In this document: positions 12,081 through 25,150 of the stretch, in pieces
How positions within the stretch are numbered: position 1 is the stretch's first letter
Layout of the letters: each line of letters begins with the position of its first letter
DNA from: Dolomedes plantarius
Taxonomy: Eukaryota; Arthropoda; Arachnida; Araneae; Dolomedidae
Length of the DNA: 64,000 bases
NCBI GenBank assembly: GCA_907164885.2
Contig: OU015494.1
Location: forward strand, 2,779,268-2,843,267
Direction of reading: 5' to 3'
Notes under the pieces: model-generated
Database searches by the model: none
What the model saw: the letters and a program-made list of their open reading frames with translations, nothing else
What the model was told of the DNA's origin: nothing
Position numbers and translations under genes: made by a program

Positions 12081-12589
12081 GTTTAACGAAAGAGAGTAGT
12101 GGCGAAGTTACATTCTATAGAGATTGCACTGGCTGATGAAACCGTGCAGCCAGATGACGTATCCAATATATCATAGTAGCGGCCTCCACGGAGAAACTGG
12201 CCCGCCGAATGCCTGCTACCTCCATATGTATATGAGCTTCTGAGAACCGAAAACACGATTACGGGAGAGGGGATACTGAGGCCGATGAATTTATGGGTGG
12301 AAGAGGGTTGAACTTTCAAACGGGGAATGGGTCCCAAAAAGAGCAGGGATTAACATCGCCGGCTATTACCGCCCCGTCGGGGAAAGTTCGAATGCTGAAG
12401 ATAAGCTGAATATTTATGTGGTGGGAAAGTGGAAATCAAGAAACAAAGCGTAGAGAAAACAGACGCAAATATACAAGAAAATGAAGCTGGGCTTCAAAAA
12501 GGTGATATGGAGGACTCAACTTTCGGAAGCTGCGAAATTGAAGTTAGAACAAATTAATGTGAAACGCTCCAAAAGTAATAAAAGAGTGT

Positions 12590-13570
12590 AAAATGTGGAA
12601 AAGGAAATTTTTTTATGGTTGACGATTTGATTTATCACAAAGATAAGGTCGTAGGAGAAGCTGTTTCACAGTTAGTTTTGCCAAAGGGGAGACGTGTTGC
12701 AAGTATTAAAAATTAGCACACGGATCATATTTGGAAACCATATGGGCTTAAAGAAGACGAGAGAAAAGATCAGATTAAGCATCTTTTGGCCAAACATGAC
12801 TCAGAACATTGCAGATTTCATAAAAACTTGTGAGAACTGTCAGTTAAGAAAACCGGAGAGGGGCCAGTGATAAAATTCCTATCTCACCCATGGGTAAGGC
12901 CAAATTTACCGTTTGAGGTAGTCAATGTAGACATAATTGGCCTATAGAACCACCATCTGCTTCGAATAGCATAAATATATTCTATGTTTACAGGACCACA
13001 TTCAAAGGTGGCCGGAGCAGTGCCATATGGTCTATAACTGCGAAAGCAACGTGTGATGCTTTATTAGAGATATTTTCTAGAACAGGAATTCCTAATTGTT
13101 GGGCCAGTGATCAGGCACCAACTTTATATCTCAGTTGACCCAGGAATTATCTTAACGTTTGGGCTCGCATCCTAGATTTTCCACGCCTGGATACGCAGCT
13201 AGTAATGGACGGTTTATCGGTATAAACAACTTATCAAAAACATGATGCATCACATAATAGAAGCAACCCATCGAATTGGGAAAAAGCATATACCCTTTTT
13301 GGTTATTTGCCTACAGAGAAGTACCCAACCTGCACGACAGGGGTTTCCTCCATTTAAATTTATGTATGGAAGAGAAGCCCGTGGTCCGTTAGCAGTATTA
13401 AAATCGAGTTGGGCAGGGGAGATATCCATTCCGTTAGGACTAAATAAAACTGTTTGCAGAATATTGCAAGAACCTAAAAATTAACTTGAAAAAGCAGCTG
13501 AGCATGCTTCCTTTTCTGCAGCTGACAAACAGAAAGCTACGCATTGAGGAGCAGGTGTATCTTTAATTCC
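12590..13570 (+). pseudogene. Integrase of the Gmr1-like element, upstream of RT
   Basis: Scattered over frames but in order. The N-terminal zinc-binding region at about 12740-12860 includes FIKTCENCQL with the CxxC pair. The catalytic core at about 12900-13130 includes VVNVDIIG (first Asp) and an ASDQ segment (second Asp). A C-terminal region in the frame 13242-13484 contains FKFMYGREARGPLAVLKSS, a very typical retroelement integrase tail. All of this precedes the RT, and I found no second integrase after RNase H. Many single-base indels and stops make it non-functional as written. Confidence 0.8.
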
Positions 13571-13959
13571 TGACTCGTGCAAACAAATTATACGCTAGGT
13601 GGACAGGACCAGGAGAGATGATTGAAAGGTGTAATCTACAGTCTATAAAGTACAACTTGCGGATGGGAAAGTAAGGCATTGCATGTGAACAAAATAAGGG
13701 CAGTACCATCCCAGAGTTCAAGCTGTAGGTGTACTATTTGAAAATGAGAAGAATTTGGGAGAAATCCATCCAACCCTAATTCGTCTAATGTAAATATTGA
13801 AGATATTTTAAAACAGTTTGAATGTGCACATTTAAAAAAACCCAGTTGGAGAATTGTTGACATTACTGAGTAAAACATCATATGTTGTTTACGGAAATGT
13901 GAAAATTGCGAAAGTGGGAGCACATCAAATACTTTGAAACCGAACGAAGAAAGGAAGAA

Positions 13960-14830
13960 CTTTTGTATATAGAATTCCCGAATCACTAAAGCCGAAGTAG
14001 ATGAGCAAGTTAAAGAGCTCTTAGTCTTAGATTTGATTGAAGAACGCGATGATGAGATAGCATACCAGTTGTGGTGGGTTAACAAACTGGATGGAGGAAA
14101 TGTCGGTTATGTGTCGATTATTAGAGCCTTGAATATAGCAACGATACAGATGATTTTCCCATGGAAGATACAGCCGATTTAATTAATTCTATTGGTAAAA
14201 GCCAATGTGTTTAACGACGTGTAGATTTATTAAAGGGATATTGGGCCATCCATGGACCCAGAAAGTAAAAAATTGACAGCATTCAAGACCCATAGACAGC
14301 AATACAGATTTAAAGTCATGAGTTTCGGATTGAAGAACGCATCTGCGACTTTTCAGAGAGTTATGAATATAGCTCTTTCCTCATACCGAGACTTTGCTAG
14401 AATATATATCGATGACATTGCGATTTTCTCTAAGGACTGGAAAACTCACTTGATACATTTAGATTCTGTGCTTGCTAAACTTAGAGAGTTAAATTTTACG
14501 GTGAATGTGAAAAAATGTGCTTTCGCTAGACCCGAAATCAAATACTTAGGTCATATAATTGGATCAGGCAAACACAGAACAGATCCGGATAAAGTTAAAG
14601 CCATAGAACAATTGCCTAGACCCAAGACAAAGAAAGAACTCCGTAGTGTGCTGGGACTATGTAATTACTACCGTGAGTACATTCCTAACTATGCAGAGTT
14701 AGCCTTCCCACTTACGGAATTAACGAAGAAGAAGGTTCCTGATATTATACCTTGGTCAGATGCACACGAGTCTTCTTTTCATAAACTGAAGACTGCATTG
14801 ATGAATGCTCCTTCGCTCTTCACGCCTATT
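13960..14830 (+). pseudogene. Reverse transcriptase of the Gmr1-like element
   Basis: The clean frame 14252-14854 covers the RT palm and thumb: FGLKNASATFQRVM, the catalytic box IYIDDIAIF near 14400, KYLGHIIG and the LGLCNYYREYIPNYAELA connection. The N-terminal part at 13960-14250 (IPESLK and following) is broken by indels. The motifs are Ty3-type, not copia-type, which matters because the domain order is copia-like. Confidence 0.88.
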
Positions 14831-15215
14831 CTTGGAAGACCGTTCATCATCTAGCTCAGATGCATCGCAGGGTTGGGATAGCGGCTTGTTTAGTGCAGAG
14901 TTTTGAAGAAAGAATTTATCCCATATTCTTATGCAGCCCAAAAATTAACCCAAGCCCAACAAAATTGGTCAACGATCGAACGTGAAGCATTTGCGATCGT
15001 TTGGAGTCTCAAGAAAATTTGAAAGTGGATATTTGGAGCAGAGATCGAATTTTATACAGATCATAAGCCCTTATCTTTTTTACAAGATGTGCTCCACAAT
15101 CCTCCAGGCTGCAGCGCTGGGTTTTTGCACTACAAAAGTTAATATAACTATGAAACATTGTCCAGGGGCAAAGATGCGTAACGCGGATGCCTTATTATTT
15201 GATATCAATAGTTAA
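14831..15215 (+). pseudogene. RNase H of the Gmr1-like element
   Basis: After the RT frame ends at 14854, other frames carry AQKLTQAQQNWSTIEREAFA and then FYTDHKPLSFLQ, the Ty3 RNase H signature. At least two frame changes occur. It directly follows RT and ends the recognisable pol. Confidence 0.8.
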
Positions 15216-15299
15216 GGACTCTGGAACTAATGACTCACAAACTTTAGTGAAGTGCACTATGACTACCTATTGTAGGCCCAAAACATTCTACGTGTCATT

Positions 15300-15598
15300 G
15301 AGTCGCCCAGTGGCTAATGTGATAAGGCATCAGCTTGCCACGCCGGGGGTGTGGGTTTCGATTCCCGCAGAAGACTTGGCTGTATTTGGGGAAGCCGTCA
15401 GTCTTTCCGCCTGCAATTGGAACCCCGTCTAGAAGGGGAGCTGCAACCCATCGTCTATCGCGGTGTCATCGTCTGTCATAAAATTTCTTCTGTGATTGTG
15501 TCATTTGTCTGTTTCTATGTCCTTATATTCATATGTACACCGGACTAGTATGTAATGTTGTCATCTCCCCCATGGACATTAGCCACACACACACGCAC
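15300..15598 (+). mobile_element. tRNA-derived SINE
   Basis: The head resembles a tRNA gene: an A-box-like TGGCTAATGTGATAAGG (15311-15327) and a B-box-like GGGTTTCGATTCCCG (about 15353-15367) lie at tRNA-like spacing, so internal RNA polymerase III transcription is likely. The body is non-coding and ends in a CA-rich tail. It is flanked by an exact 10-bp duplication ACGTGTCATT (15290-15299 and 15599-15608), a hallmark of LINE-driven insertion. It lies inside the Gmr1-like element and is younger than it. Confidence 0.82.
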
Positions 15599-15918
15599 AC
15601 GTGTCATTTAAAAATGCTTTATAATACTAACCTTCTAATTTCTTAGTGTTTACAGGATCCTGTAAGAAATTGTGTGTGATGTCTTCTATACGTCTGTCGA
15701 ATTCCGTACTAGTATGTTATTTTTGTTTACGAGAAAAATTTGTGAGTATGTGCTGAATCAGTATTTTCATACTTATAATTAATTTTTCGTTTAAGGTGTT
15801 ATATAAGTGTTTAAGTGGTATTTTATTAATTTGAATGTTAGAAATTAGGTCAAACATTACTAATTGTCAGATTAGTGTTTGTTGTTTTGAACCCCAAAAA
15901 CTTATCTTGTGTGGGGGG

Positions 15919-16218
15919 TGTAGTGTAATGTTTGCAGAAGTGCCGTACCCCGTGATCCCCTCCCCCTTTTTTCACCAATCAGAGGGATTGGCTGCGAGTG
16001 CGTTGAACCCTAGGGGGTGAAGGGATCGTCGGAAGAAATGAGCAGAAGGAGACGGTGTCTGGTAAGATGCAATAGGCTTGCCAACCTCGTGCTCAAAGTT
16101 GGTTGTAATCTTTTGTTAAATTGTCAATAAATGTTTGTGTCGTTTAGACGACTAGTTTTATCTACCTCATTGTCCCGATGCCAGAGAAAGAACCTCGGTG
16201 TAATGTGAATACACCACA
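15919..16218 (+). repeat. 3' LTR of the Gmr1-like element
   Basis: Same length and nearly the same sequence as 10280-10579. It is preceded by a short G-rich tract (GTGTGGGGGG) at the polypurine-tract position and followed by the CACAT duplication. The polyadenylation signal AATAAA is at 16126. Confidence 0.9.
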
Positions 16219-16223
16219 CACAT

Positions 16224-16587
16224 GTTACTATGCAATTTAAGTTTATTTTAAGAATGATTTCGCATAATCCGAAAAATTCGTTAATCCGAAAAGGGTCTAG
16301 TCCCAATAGCTTTTAAAACTTATCTGAGGATTTGTGGTTCTACGGAAAATCCAAATAACTTTCACATCACATATATGGAGTTTTATAAGAGCTCGTAGAG
16401 CATACTCTCAAATGACGCTTCTATGGTTCATCAGCAAAAAAAGACAAGCATTATTTCATAATCGTATTGATGAGTGTATTTGCTTATTTTCATATTATAT
16501 ATCCTATCATTTCTCCCTGTTTACCCCCATGCAGAGGAAAACATTATAACACCGGCTAAAGGGGACATTCACTTAATGTAATATTTA
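16224..16587. other. Anonymous DNA with TAATCCGAA motifs
   Basis: 16264-16300 repeats the TAATCCGAA motif seen at 9713-9762, probably the other part of the pogo-like DNA into which the LTR element inserted. The rest up to the Tc1 element shows nothing recognisable. Confidence 0.35.
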
Positions 16588-17992
16588 CACTGCTGGCCAC
16601 TGTAAATGCAACACCCTGAAGGAAACATGCAAATAACATGAAATTTACAACATGCATTAGCGGAGGTGAAATATGCAAATGATTAGAATTTCAGCGCAGA
16701 CGCACATCACGCGAGCCTGTGTCGCCACTTCAAAGCGCTATTTAAGGCTTGGATATTTCGACGATTTCAAGTTCGGCAATTGTGTTTTTGTGGTTCTTTC
16801 AAAAAACAATCAATTATGCCTCGTCGAAAACAGCGATCATCTTTTGATCAAGTATCCGAGTTCGACAGAGGAAGGATAGTGGCCTACCGAGATTGTGGAT
16901 TATCTTTCAGGGAAATCAGTAGTCGTGTTGGACGAAACCAAACAACTTTAATGCGGATATGTGATCGTTGGATGCAGGAGGGTACGACGGACCGGCGTGT
17001 TCGATCGCATCCACCTCAGCGCACCACTTCACGTGATGACAGGCAAATTGTGCGCATGGCAGTGACGGATCGCTCAGTCACATCACGAACCATAGCACAG
17101 CACATGCAGTCTGTAACGCATCATCCAGTGTATGCGCGTACCATTCGACGCCGTTTACAGCAGAGTGGTCTGCCCGCAAGACGTCCATTGCTTTGTCTAC
17201 CCTTGACGCAGAACCACAGACGTCTCCGCCGCCAATGGTGCGATGACAGAAGGATGTGGACGGCAGAATGGAATGAAATTGTCTTTACTGACGAGTAACG
17301 CTTCTGTCTGCAACACCACGATGGTCGCATTCGAGTCTGGAGACACCGTGAAGAGAGGATTCTGAACAGCTGCGTTATGCACCGCCACACTGGTCCTGCA
17401 CCGGGTATTATGGTATGGGGCGGTATTGGATATCACTCTCGCACACCTCTAGTACGCATTGCCGGTACTTCAGACAGCCAGCGCTACATCTCCGAGGTGT
17501 TGGAGCCAGTTGTCCTTCTTTACATTCAGGGCTTCCCCACAGCCCTATTTCAACAGGATAATGCGCGACCACACGTGGCACGCATTGTCCAACGGTTCTT
17601 CGTCAATCGCCAGATTGAATTGCTTCCCTGGCCGCCTCGCTCTCCGGATCTTTCGCCGATAGAAAACATGTGGTCCATGGTTGCTCTACGATTGACCCAG
17701 ATTACATCCCCAGCTTCCACAGCAGATCAACTTTGGCAACGTGTGGATGCTGCTTGGTCTGCTGTATTCCAAGAACTCATCCAAAGTCTCTTTGAATCAA
17801 TGCCGAGGCGTGTGGCAGCGGTGATCTCCAACAATGGCGGCTACTCTGGCTACTGATTTTGGCAGGAACCACACTTCACAGAAGTCTATAAATTTAATCA
17901 TTTGATACTTGGTCAACATGTTATCTACGAAATAAATTTTGTTGTGATATCTCTTGTCTTTCTTGGTGTTGCAATTTAGGTGGCCAGCAGTG
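16588..17992 (+). mobile_element. Tc1-type DD34E element, copy 1
   Basis: Left end CACTGCTGGCCACTGTAAAT and right end reading ...GGTGGCCAGCAGTG are terminal inverted repeats. A TA precedes the left end (16586-16587), but the right flank is CA, so the right duplication has mutated. 1405 bp, nearly the same as copy 3 (54859-56264, 1406 bp). Confidence 0.92.
16816..17856 (+). pseudogene. Tc1 DD34E transposase with a single nonsense codon
   Basis: The reading frame is 1041 bp, the same length as the intact copy at 55088-56128, with start MPRRKQRSSFDQ. One TAA at 17296-17298 replaces a serine codon (TCA in the other copy) two codons after the first catalytic Asp in VFTDE. The second Asp (FQQDNARPH) and the Glu (SPIENMW) are intact and 34 residues apart. 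The single point stop suggests recent inactivation. Transposase would bind the terminal repeats and cut and paste the element at TA sites. Confidence 0.93.
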
Positions 17993-18528
17993 CATAATGA
18001 AAATTAATAGAATTTCCGTTTAAACTAGCCTTTTTCGCCAAATTTTACTACTCGGTACAATGATTCATAGCAAGAGAAGAAAAATTCCGTAAATAGTGTA
18101 GCTGCGTGTGTATTTGTTCCTATATACCGTTTGTTTGACCCACAGCAATTACAGTTACATATCTATCATATCAGTTATTTGACAACACACATTAAGATTT
18201 TAGTAATTGCTAGCGTTTCTTCCCAGACAAGTGTTTTTGACTTATGACATATGAAAATAACATGCTTGAAAATTGATACAGGGGAACATTGACTTCTTCT
18301 GAAGGTGATGAACTTCAGAAGCTCATAGCAATGAAATTCAGCAAAGAAAACATTACCATTTATGCCTATTTTGTATGCAGATTTTTGGTAATCCTGAAGT
18401 ATATTTTTAGTTGTTTATGACAGCAATACAGCTTTTTGATATCACTACAGAATCACAAATAAAAGCAAAATAATGGGAGGTATGAACTTATATCTTGAAA
18501 AAATAAACTCAACAACAAGGTGATTTTA
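17993..18528. other. Anonymous AT-rich DNA
   Basis: Lies between two copies of the same Tc1 family. No gene or repeat recognised. Confidence 0.5.
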
Positions 18529-19007
18529 CACTGCTGACCACTGTAAATGCAACACCCTGAAGGAAACATGCAAATAACATGAAATTTACAACATGCATTA
18601 GCGGAAGCATTGCTACATGCATTGCTTACCCTTTTACAACATGCATTGCTTCCCTGGCCGCCTCGCTCTCCGGATCTTTTGCCGATAGTCCATGGTTGCT
18701 CTACGATTGACCCAGATTCCATACCCAGCTGCCACAGCAGATCAACTTTGGAAACGTGTGGAAGCTGCTTGGTCTGCTGTACCCCTAGAACTCATCCAAA
18801 GTCTCTTTGAATCAATCCCGAGGCGTGTGGCAGCGGAGATCTCCAACAATGGCGGCTACTCTGGCTACTGATTTTGGCAGGAACCACACTTCACAGAAGT
18901 CTATAAATTTAATCATTTGATACTTGGTCAACATGTTATCTACAAAATAAATTTTGTTGTGATATCTCTTGTCTTTCTTGGTGTTGCAATTTAGGTGGCC
19001 AGCAGTG
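18529..19007 (+). mobile_element. Internally deleted derivative of the Tc1 DD34E family
   Basis: 479 bp with the same terminal repeats as copies 1 and 3 and a TA on each side (18527-18528 and 19008-19009). It keeps about the first 75 bp and the last 370 bp of the full element. At the junction (about 18600-18650) the sequence ACATGCATTGCTT is partly repeated before joining the transposase 3' end at GCATTGCTTCCCTGG. It encodes no transposase and could move only with help in trans. Confidence 0.92.
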
Positions 19008-19009
19008 TA

Positions 19010-20272
19010 TTTTCTAAAGATCAGAATATACTGCTGCAATAAAACGACTTATCTACTCATTAAATATTACCTTAGTTCAACCTAAAATCTGTAACTTTCC
19101 AAGACCTTTATCAATCGAATAGCAAGTATTTGCCATGATCAGGTGAAAAGAAATTTTATCTCAGAACATTTACTGTACAGGAAAAGGGAATACTTATATT
19201 TTTTAACAAAATTTTAAATATTTTTACACTGCGTTTTCTGCTAATTTACGTGCAAAGGGATCAGAATTATAAGTCTTAGGAAACGTTCTGTAGAGAATAT
19301 GTGTTAGATAAAGGTAAACTTAACTACTTATACGTTTCTCCTCAGCCAAGTGTTTTTGACTCATGACATATGAAATTCTCTATTTCTTCTCGGTCAGGGA
19401 AAATCTGGTTCTAAGAGTTCCAGAAATCTTTAGAAATGGGAAATGGACGCCATAACACCAAATGCTGTTTCGCCGAGTGGTACCTACTTGTTTCTCTGTA
19501 TTTCGTTCGTTGGATAAAATTTCGTCAGGAATAAGGATCTGTATGTATTTTCACTTTCATTTGAGTATATATTTCATCTTGAACATGTAATGTAGGCCTG
19601 CCTAATAAAAAAGCCTTTCATATATCTACTATAGCAAATAGTCACATGAGTTGAGGTCAGAGGGTCAACATAGACCTGTTTTGGATCTAATTCTCATTTT
19701 CCAACTCTTGTCCTTCAGTTTCTGTACCGACAATGCTGTTCACGGACATGCTTCAAGCTGCAGATACAGAAATAAGTCAAACCAGCCTCTGGTAAAAGTT
19801 ACAGAATTGTGAAAATTTGCAACATCATTTAATACATTCCGGTCCAGATTGAGAAGCTCCCTGATTCTATAGAACAGTTTGTTCGAAGAAATAGGGATCC
19901 ATACAAAATGATACCGTAAACTCATGCATTAATTCTTGTCCAGAAAAAAGATTTCTGCCTATCTATGCCATGAATGCTATTTAATAGGTGTAGCAATAGT
20001 GAAGGATCTATGCCAGTATCGTTCAGATGAAAATGAGTATCTCGTCATCCAAAGTCTTTAAGCTGAGAATTGTCTTCATCTTTTCGTATCAGGCATGTCC
20101 TGAAATTTTTTGTATTATCTAGTACCATCTATAAGTTGAGAAATCCTGCTGAACAAAAGCATCAACATTTTACACAAAGCAATATATAAATAATTGCCGC
20201 ACAATTCCGATCATCTCCAAACTGCAGAAACTAAGTTTGCTATATCCACGGCTATAGTTGAATCCAACTTAA
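19010..20272. other. Anonymous AT-rich DNA
   Basis: No coding region or repeat that I recognise. It ends at the TTAA next to copy A of the 1.7-kb inverted-repeat family. Confidence 0.5.
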
Positions 20273-20579
20273 GCTATGTCCACACTTCTGCGCTTTCCCG
20301 TTTGCTTTCGCTTTCGACTAGCGCTTCGTCTTTCCTTTCAACTTGCTTTCATCATATGCCTCCCGGCAATGCCTCTAGACGCATTCGATTTGTTGTCCAC
20401 ACTTGTTCGACAGTTCATGCCTCACGAGATGGAAGATTCCGACGGTTACTGCTGCGTTTCTTGTGATTTCGCGGAGTTTATAAGGTGATCACTATTTTTA
20501 CGTAAAGCAACAAGGAATGTGCAACAAGAATATACTACAATTTTGGGACGGTGCTCTGTATATAAATATGTATAATCCC

Positions 20580-20585
20580 TATATA

Positions 20586-20655
<70 letters not shown>
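20580..20655. repeat. (TA)n microsatellite
   Basis: Pure or near-pure TA repeats on the left side of the unidentified insert in copy A. Confidence 0.95.
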
Positions 20656-20657
<2 letters not shown>

Positions 20658-21418
20658 GTATTTAAAATTATCCTGTTAATAAAGCACGACCCCTTTTTCT
20701 AAAATTGCAACCTAAAAGTAAAATAAGATAATTTATATTAGCCCTGCAGATCATGATACAGGCATGTGAAGTAGCTGAACTCAATAACATCCCCAGATAT
20801 GAGTGTTAGAAGTTATGAGATTCCGAATTTCAGTATAGTGTCAAAATTCTTGAAGAGCCCTCGAACCACTCTGAAGTTATGTCTTCTATAACGTCAAAAA
20901 CCCCACTTTATAAGAACTTTATGGCCTTATCCTGCACTAAGGTCAATAGGTCGCGGTTCTAACAAGCGCGGGATCTAGCAGTAAAGTCCCCGGGCAAAAA
21001 CTTAAGTGGACACGTGAACTCCACGAATCTAAACTCGCCCAATTAAAATATTAAGTAGTCTAGGCCCTCTGGCGTCAATATCGCAAAGCACTTATTTACT
21101 ATGTGCGTGAACAGAAGATTTCTGTCTCTTGGTGTCTAACTCTCGTTGCTGTCGGACCTGCTGTCAGCTTCTGTCTTGTAATGTAATCCGCGCCCTGTCA
21201 GGCCAAGTCATGTGGCCACTGCAGCTAATGCCTTCAAATAAATAAAGCAAGTCTTCGAAGTGGTGTATTCCATTAATGGTTCCATGTGTGCGTGTATCGC
21301 CTAACGTTCGTAAGTGATTCCCTGGATCTACAATTCGCCCGACTGCATCACATCTTCGTGACGGCTACGCCTCCGATTAGGGCTATGCCTCTCCTCAACG
21401 GCGTGAGGTACGGGGCAT

Positions 21419-21420
<2 letters not shown>
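20656..21420. other. Unidentified insert between microsatellites in copy A
   Basis: Copies B and C lack this roughly 765-bp block at the equivalent point. It is less AT-rich than its surroundings, has no long frame, and contains AATAAATAAA near 21238-21247 after CAGGCCAAGTCATG. It might be a solo LTR, but I cannot find matching ends or a target duplication because both sides are (TA)n. Confidence 0.45.

Positions 21421-21500
<80 letters not shown>
21421..21500. repeat. (TA)n(TG)n microsatellite
   Basis: TA repeats pass directly into TG repeats. The short plus-strand frame through it is a repeat artefact. Confidence 0.95.
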
Positions 21501-21501
<1 letters not shown>

Positions 21502-21911
21502 ATGTGCAGGGGAAAATGATCTAAGTGAGAAGACTAAAAAATAAATATAAATATAAACATAATATTTTTTATATAATACCTCAGTTATCGATTAGAGATG
21601 GTTTTTCTTATACACGTAGGTTCTACATCAATGTAGTTTAATCGAGAAATTAATAACTGGTGATACAGAATATAGACAAGGCCTGTTTTTTTATATGCCA
21701 AGTTATTAGAAATAGAACTACAATTTATAGCTTTGTTTAGGAAGTAATAAAACCAAACAAATACTAAGAATAGAAAACGGTAGAATATTGCTTGTTATTA
21801 AAATTCTATCTCTTAAATATATAATGTAAAATTACACTGGTATATTAATTTATATCTGAGAAAAAGGAACATTTATATTACTTTTGAAGTATACAGAAAA
21901 TTCAGGAATCC

Positions 21912-23341
<1,430 letters not shown>

Positions 23342-23370
23342 TATATATATATATTATTATATATATATAT

Positions 23371-23430
<60 letters not shown>

Positions 23431-23450
23431 TAGTAAGTAAGTAAGTAAAG
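23342..23450. repeat. (TA)n, (GA)n and (GTAA)n microsatellites
   Basis: Three simple repeats in a row on the right side of the Tc1 element. Confidence 0.95.
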
Positions 23451-24440
23451 TAATTCTTTAATATAAAGCAAAAGAATTAAACCTAGACATTTGCTTCTTC
23501 TGAACAAGTGGGCCATGAAGAATTACTTTTGAATTTTCATATGTAATAAAAAAATCCTATATATGTAGAAGTTAAGAAGTATATTTTGTTATTAATGAAA
23601 TCGTTCATTTTCTTTAACATGGGGGTAAATGAAGAACACGACGAGAAAACCATGATGGACTAAAAAATGCCTACATTTAAAATGTGTTGATGATATTTAG
23701 TTCAAATGAAAATGCTAGTTCAAGATCTTACGCATTTGGATGCAAGCAATGCATGATATGGGGGGGAAAATTACGTCCAATCCAAAACACTAATTCAGGT
23801 TGTAACCTGCTTTTATAATACTAAAACATCTATTTTTTTTTTTCAAAGTGGGCCCTTTAATTCCTATGATAAGCTATGGTGAATTTTTTTATCAGTATTT
23901 TTATAACAAATTAGCTGATGCGTATTTTTGAAATCTTCTCCCTGTATTTCAAAAAGAAAATTTCAATGATATAGTACAAGTTTTCAAATTTTTTTTTCAA
24001 TTTGCTTTGGTTAAAATACATTTAGTTTTAATTTTAAAACAATAGACATTAATAATTTAATTCCCTGTATATTATTATTAAATAACTATTTTAATGTATT
24101 AAATGTATTCATAAGTTTATTGTGTATGAGGAGTGGTTGAGTCCCACAATGCCGGTAAATTTCTGTAATCATCAATAAAATGTAAATTTCTCCGAAGACT
24201 GCGACATTCTGAACACTGGTTTTAAAACTGCCTTGCAGAATAGAAAACGCATGGAATTCTGCACGAAAATCCACTCGGGTTGAAATATGCTTGCTATAAA
24301 CGCATGCGGTGTCGCGACGCATGCGCTGTCCTGGAATTTGCAGGTGGTGACGCTTCCCTCTGAGCATGCCTTACATTTCTCTCTCCGTGCGACATGTCGA
24401 AAGCGAAAGCGAACGCGAAATGTAAAAGTGTGGACATAGC

Positions 24441-25150
24441 GTTTAAACTGTTCAAGTGTGACATCGGTCATCATCATCAAGTAAGTTGAATTATTTCTTA
24501 ATGATGCCTCTAAATTCGCACATATTTGATAATAGAACTATGAAAATTTTTACCATAAAAGAAAGTAAGGAAAGAGCTCAATCAAACTTGACTGGAGTAA
24601 AAATAGGTGTAAATGATTGCATCTTTACATTTTTAAACTGATTGCTTGAGGTGATATAAAATGATCATTTTTGGATGATAAATAGAGAGTACTTATCACG
24701 GTAAGTATTAACAACACATTTAGTTGAGTTCTGAATAATCAGTGTTTTTCTTGACAGTTATAAACAATTCTTTAATTCTGTTTATACTGCATATTTTTTT
24801 ACATATATCTAATATTTATGTTTTAAAAGTATTACATAAGGTTATTTTTAAACATCAAAAGGCTTTTTTTCAATCTACTTAAATTTATTTAGGGAAAGTG
24901 AAGTCGACTTATCTCCATTTGTAACGTTTATAAAACCTGAAGTCGAAACTGACTACATCGAGTATGTTGTTGAGATTATTTACATATGGAACCAGGATAT
25001 CGGTTGCAGAGAAAGGGACTCGGCATATTTCTATAAACAATAAAACAGAAAAACTCTTTTGTCTCAAAGAGACCACAACGAATGAGCAAGTGTTTCTTTC
25101 TATTTACTCAAGCAAATAACAAAATAATCAATGGCAAAATATGTATTAAA
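24441..25150. other. Anonymous AT-rich DNA
   Basis: Between copy A and the next inverted-repeat element. Nothing recognised. Confidence 0.5.

Larger units (their letters stand above)
10280..16218 (+). mobile_element. Ty3-type LTR retrotransposon with integrase before RT (Gmr1-like order)
   Basis: Two 300-bp LTRs (10280-10579 and 15919-16218) are flanked by an exact 5-bp duplication CACAT (10275-10279 and 16219-16223). Internal domains in order are gag, protease, integrase, RT and RNase H. Integrase lies at about 12.6-13.6 kb and the RT with its YIDD box at about 14.4 kb. That order is normal for Ty1/copia, but the RT sequence is Ty3-type, and this combination defines the Gmr1 group. Coding frames carry many small indels. 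A SINE (15300-15598) lies between RNase H and the 3' LTR. Confidence 0.85.
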
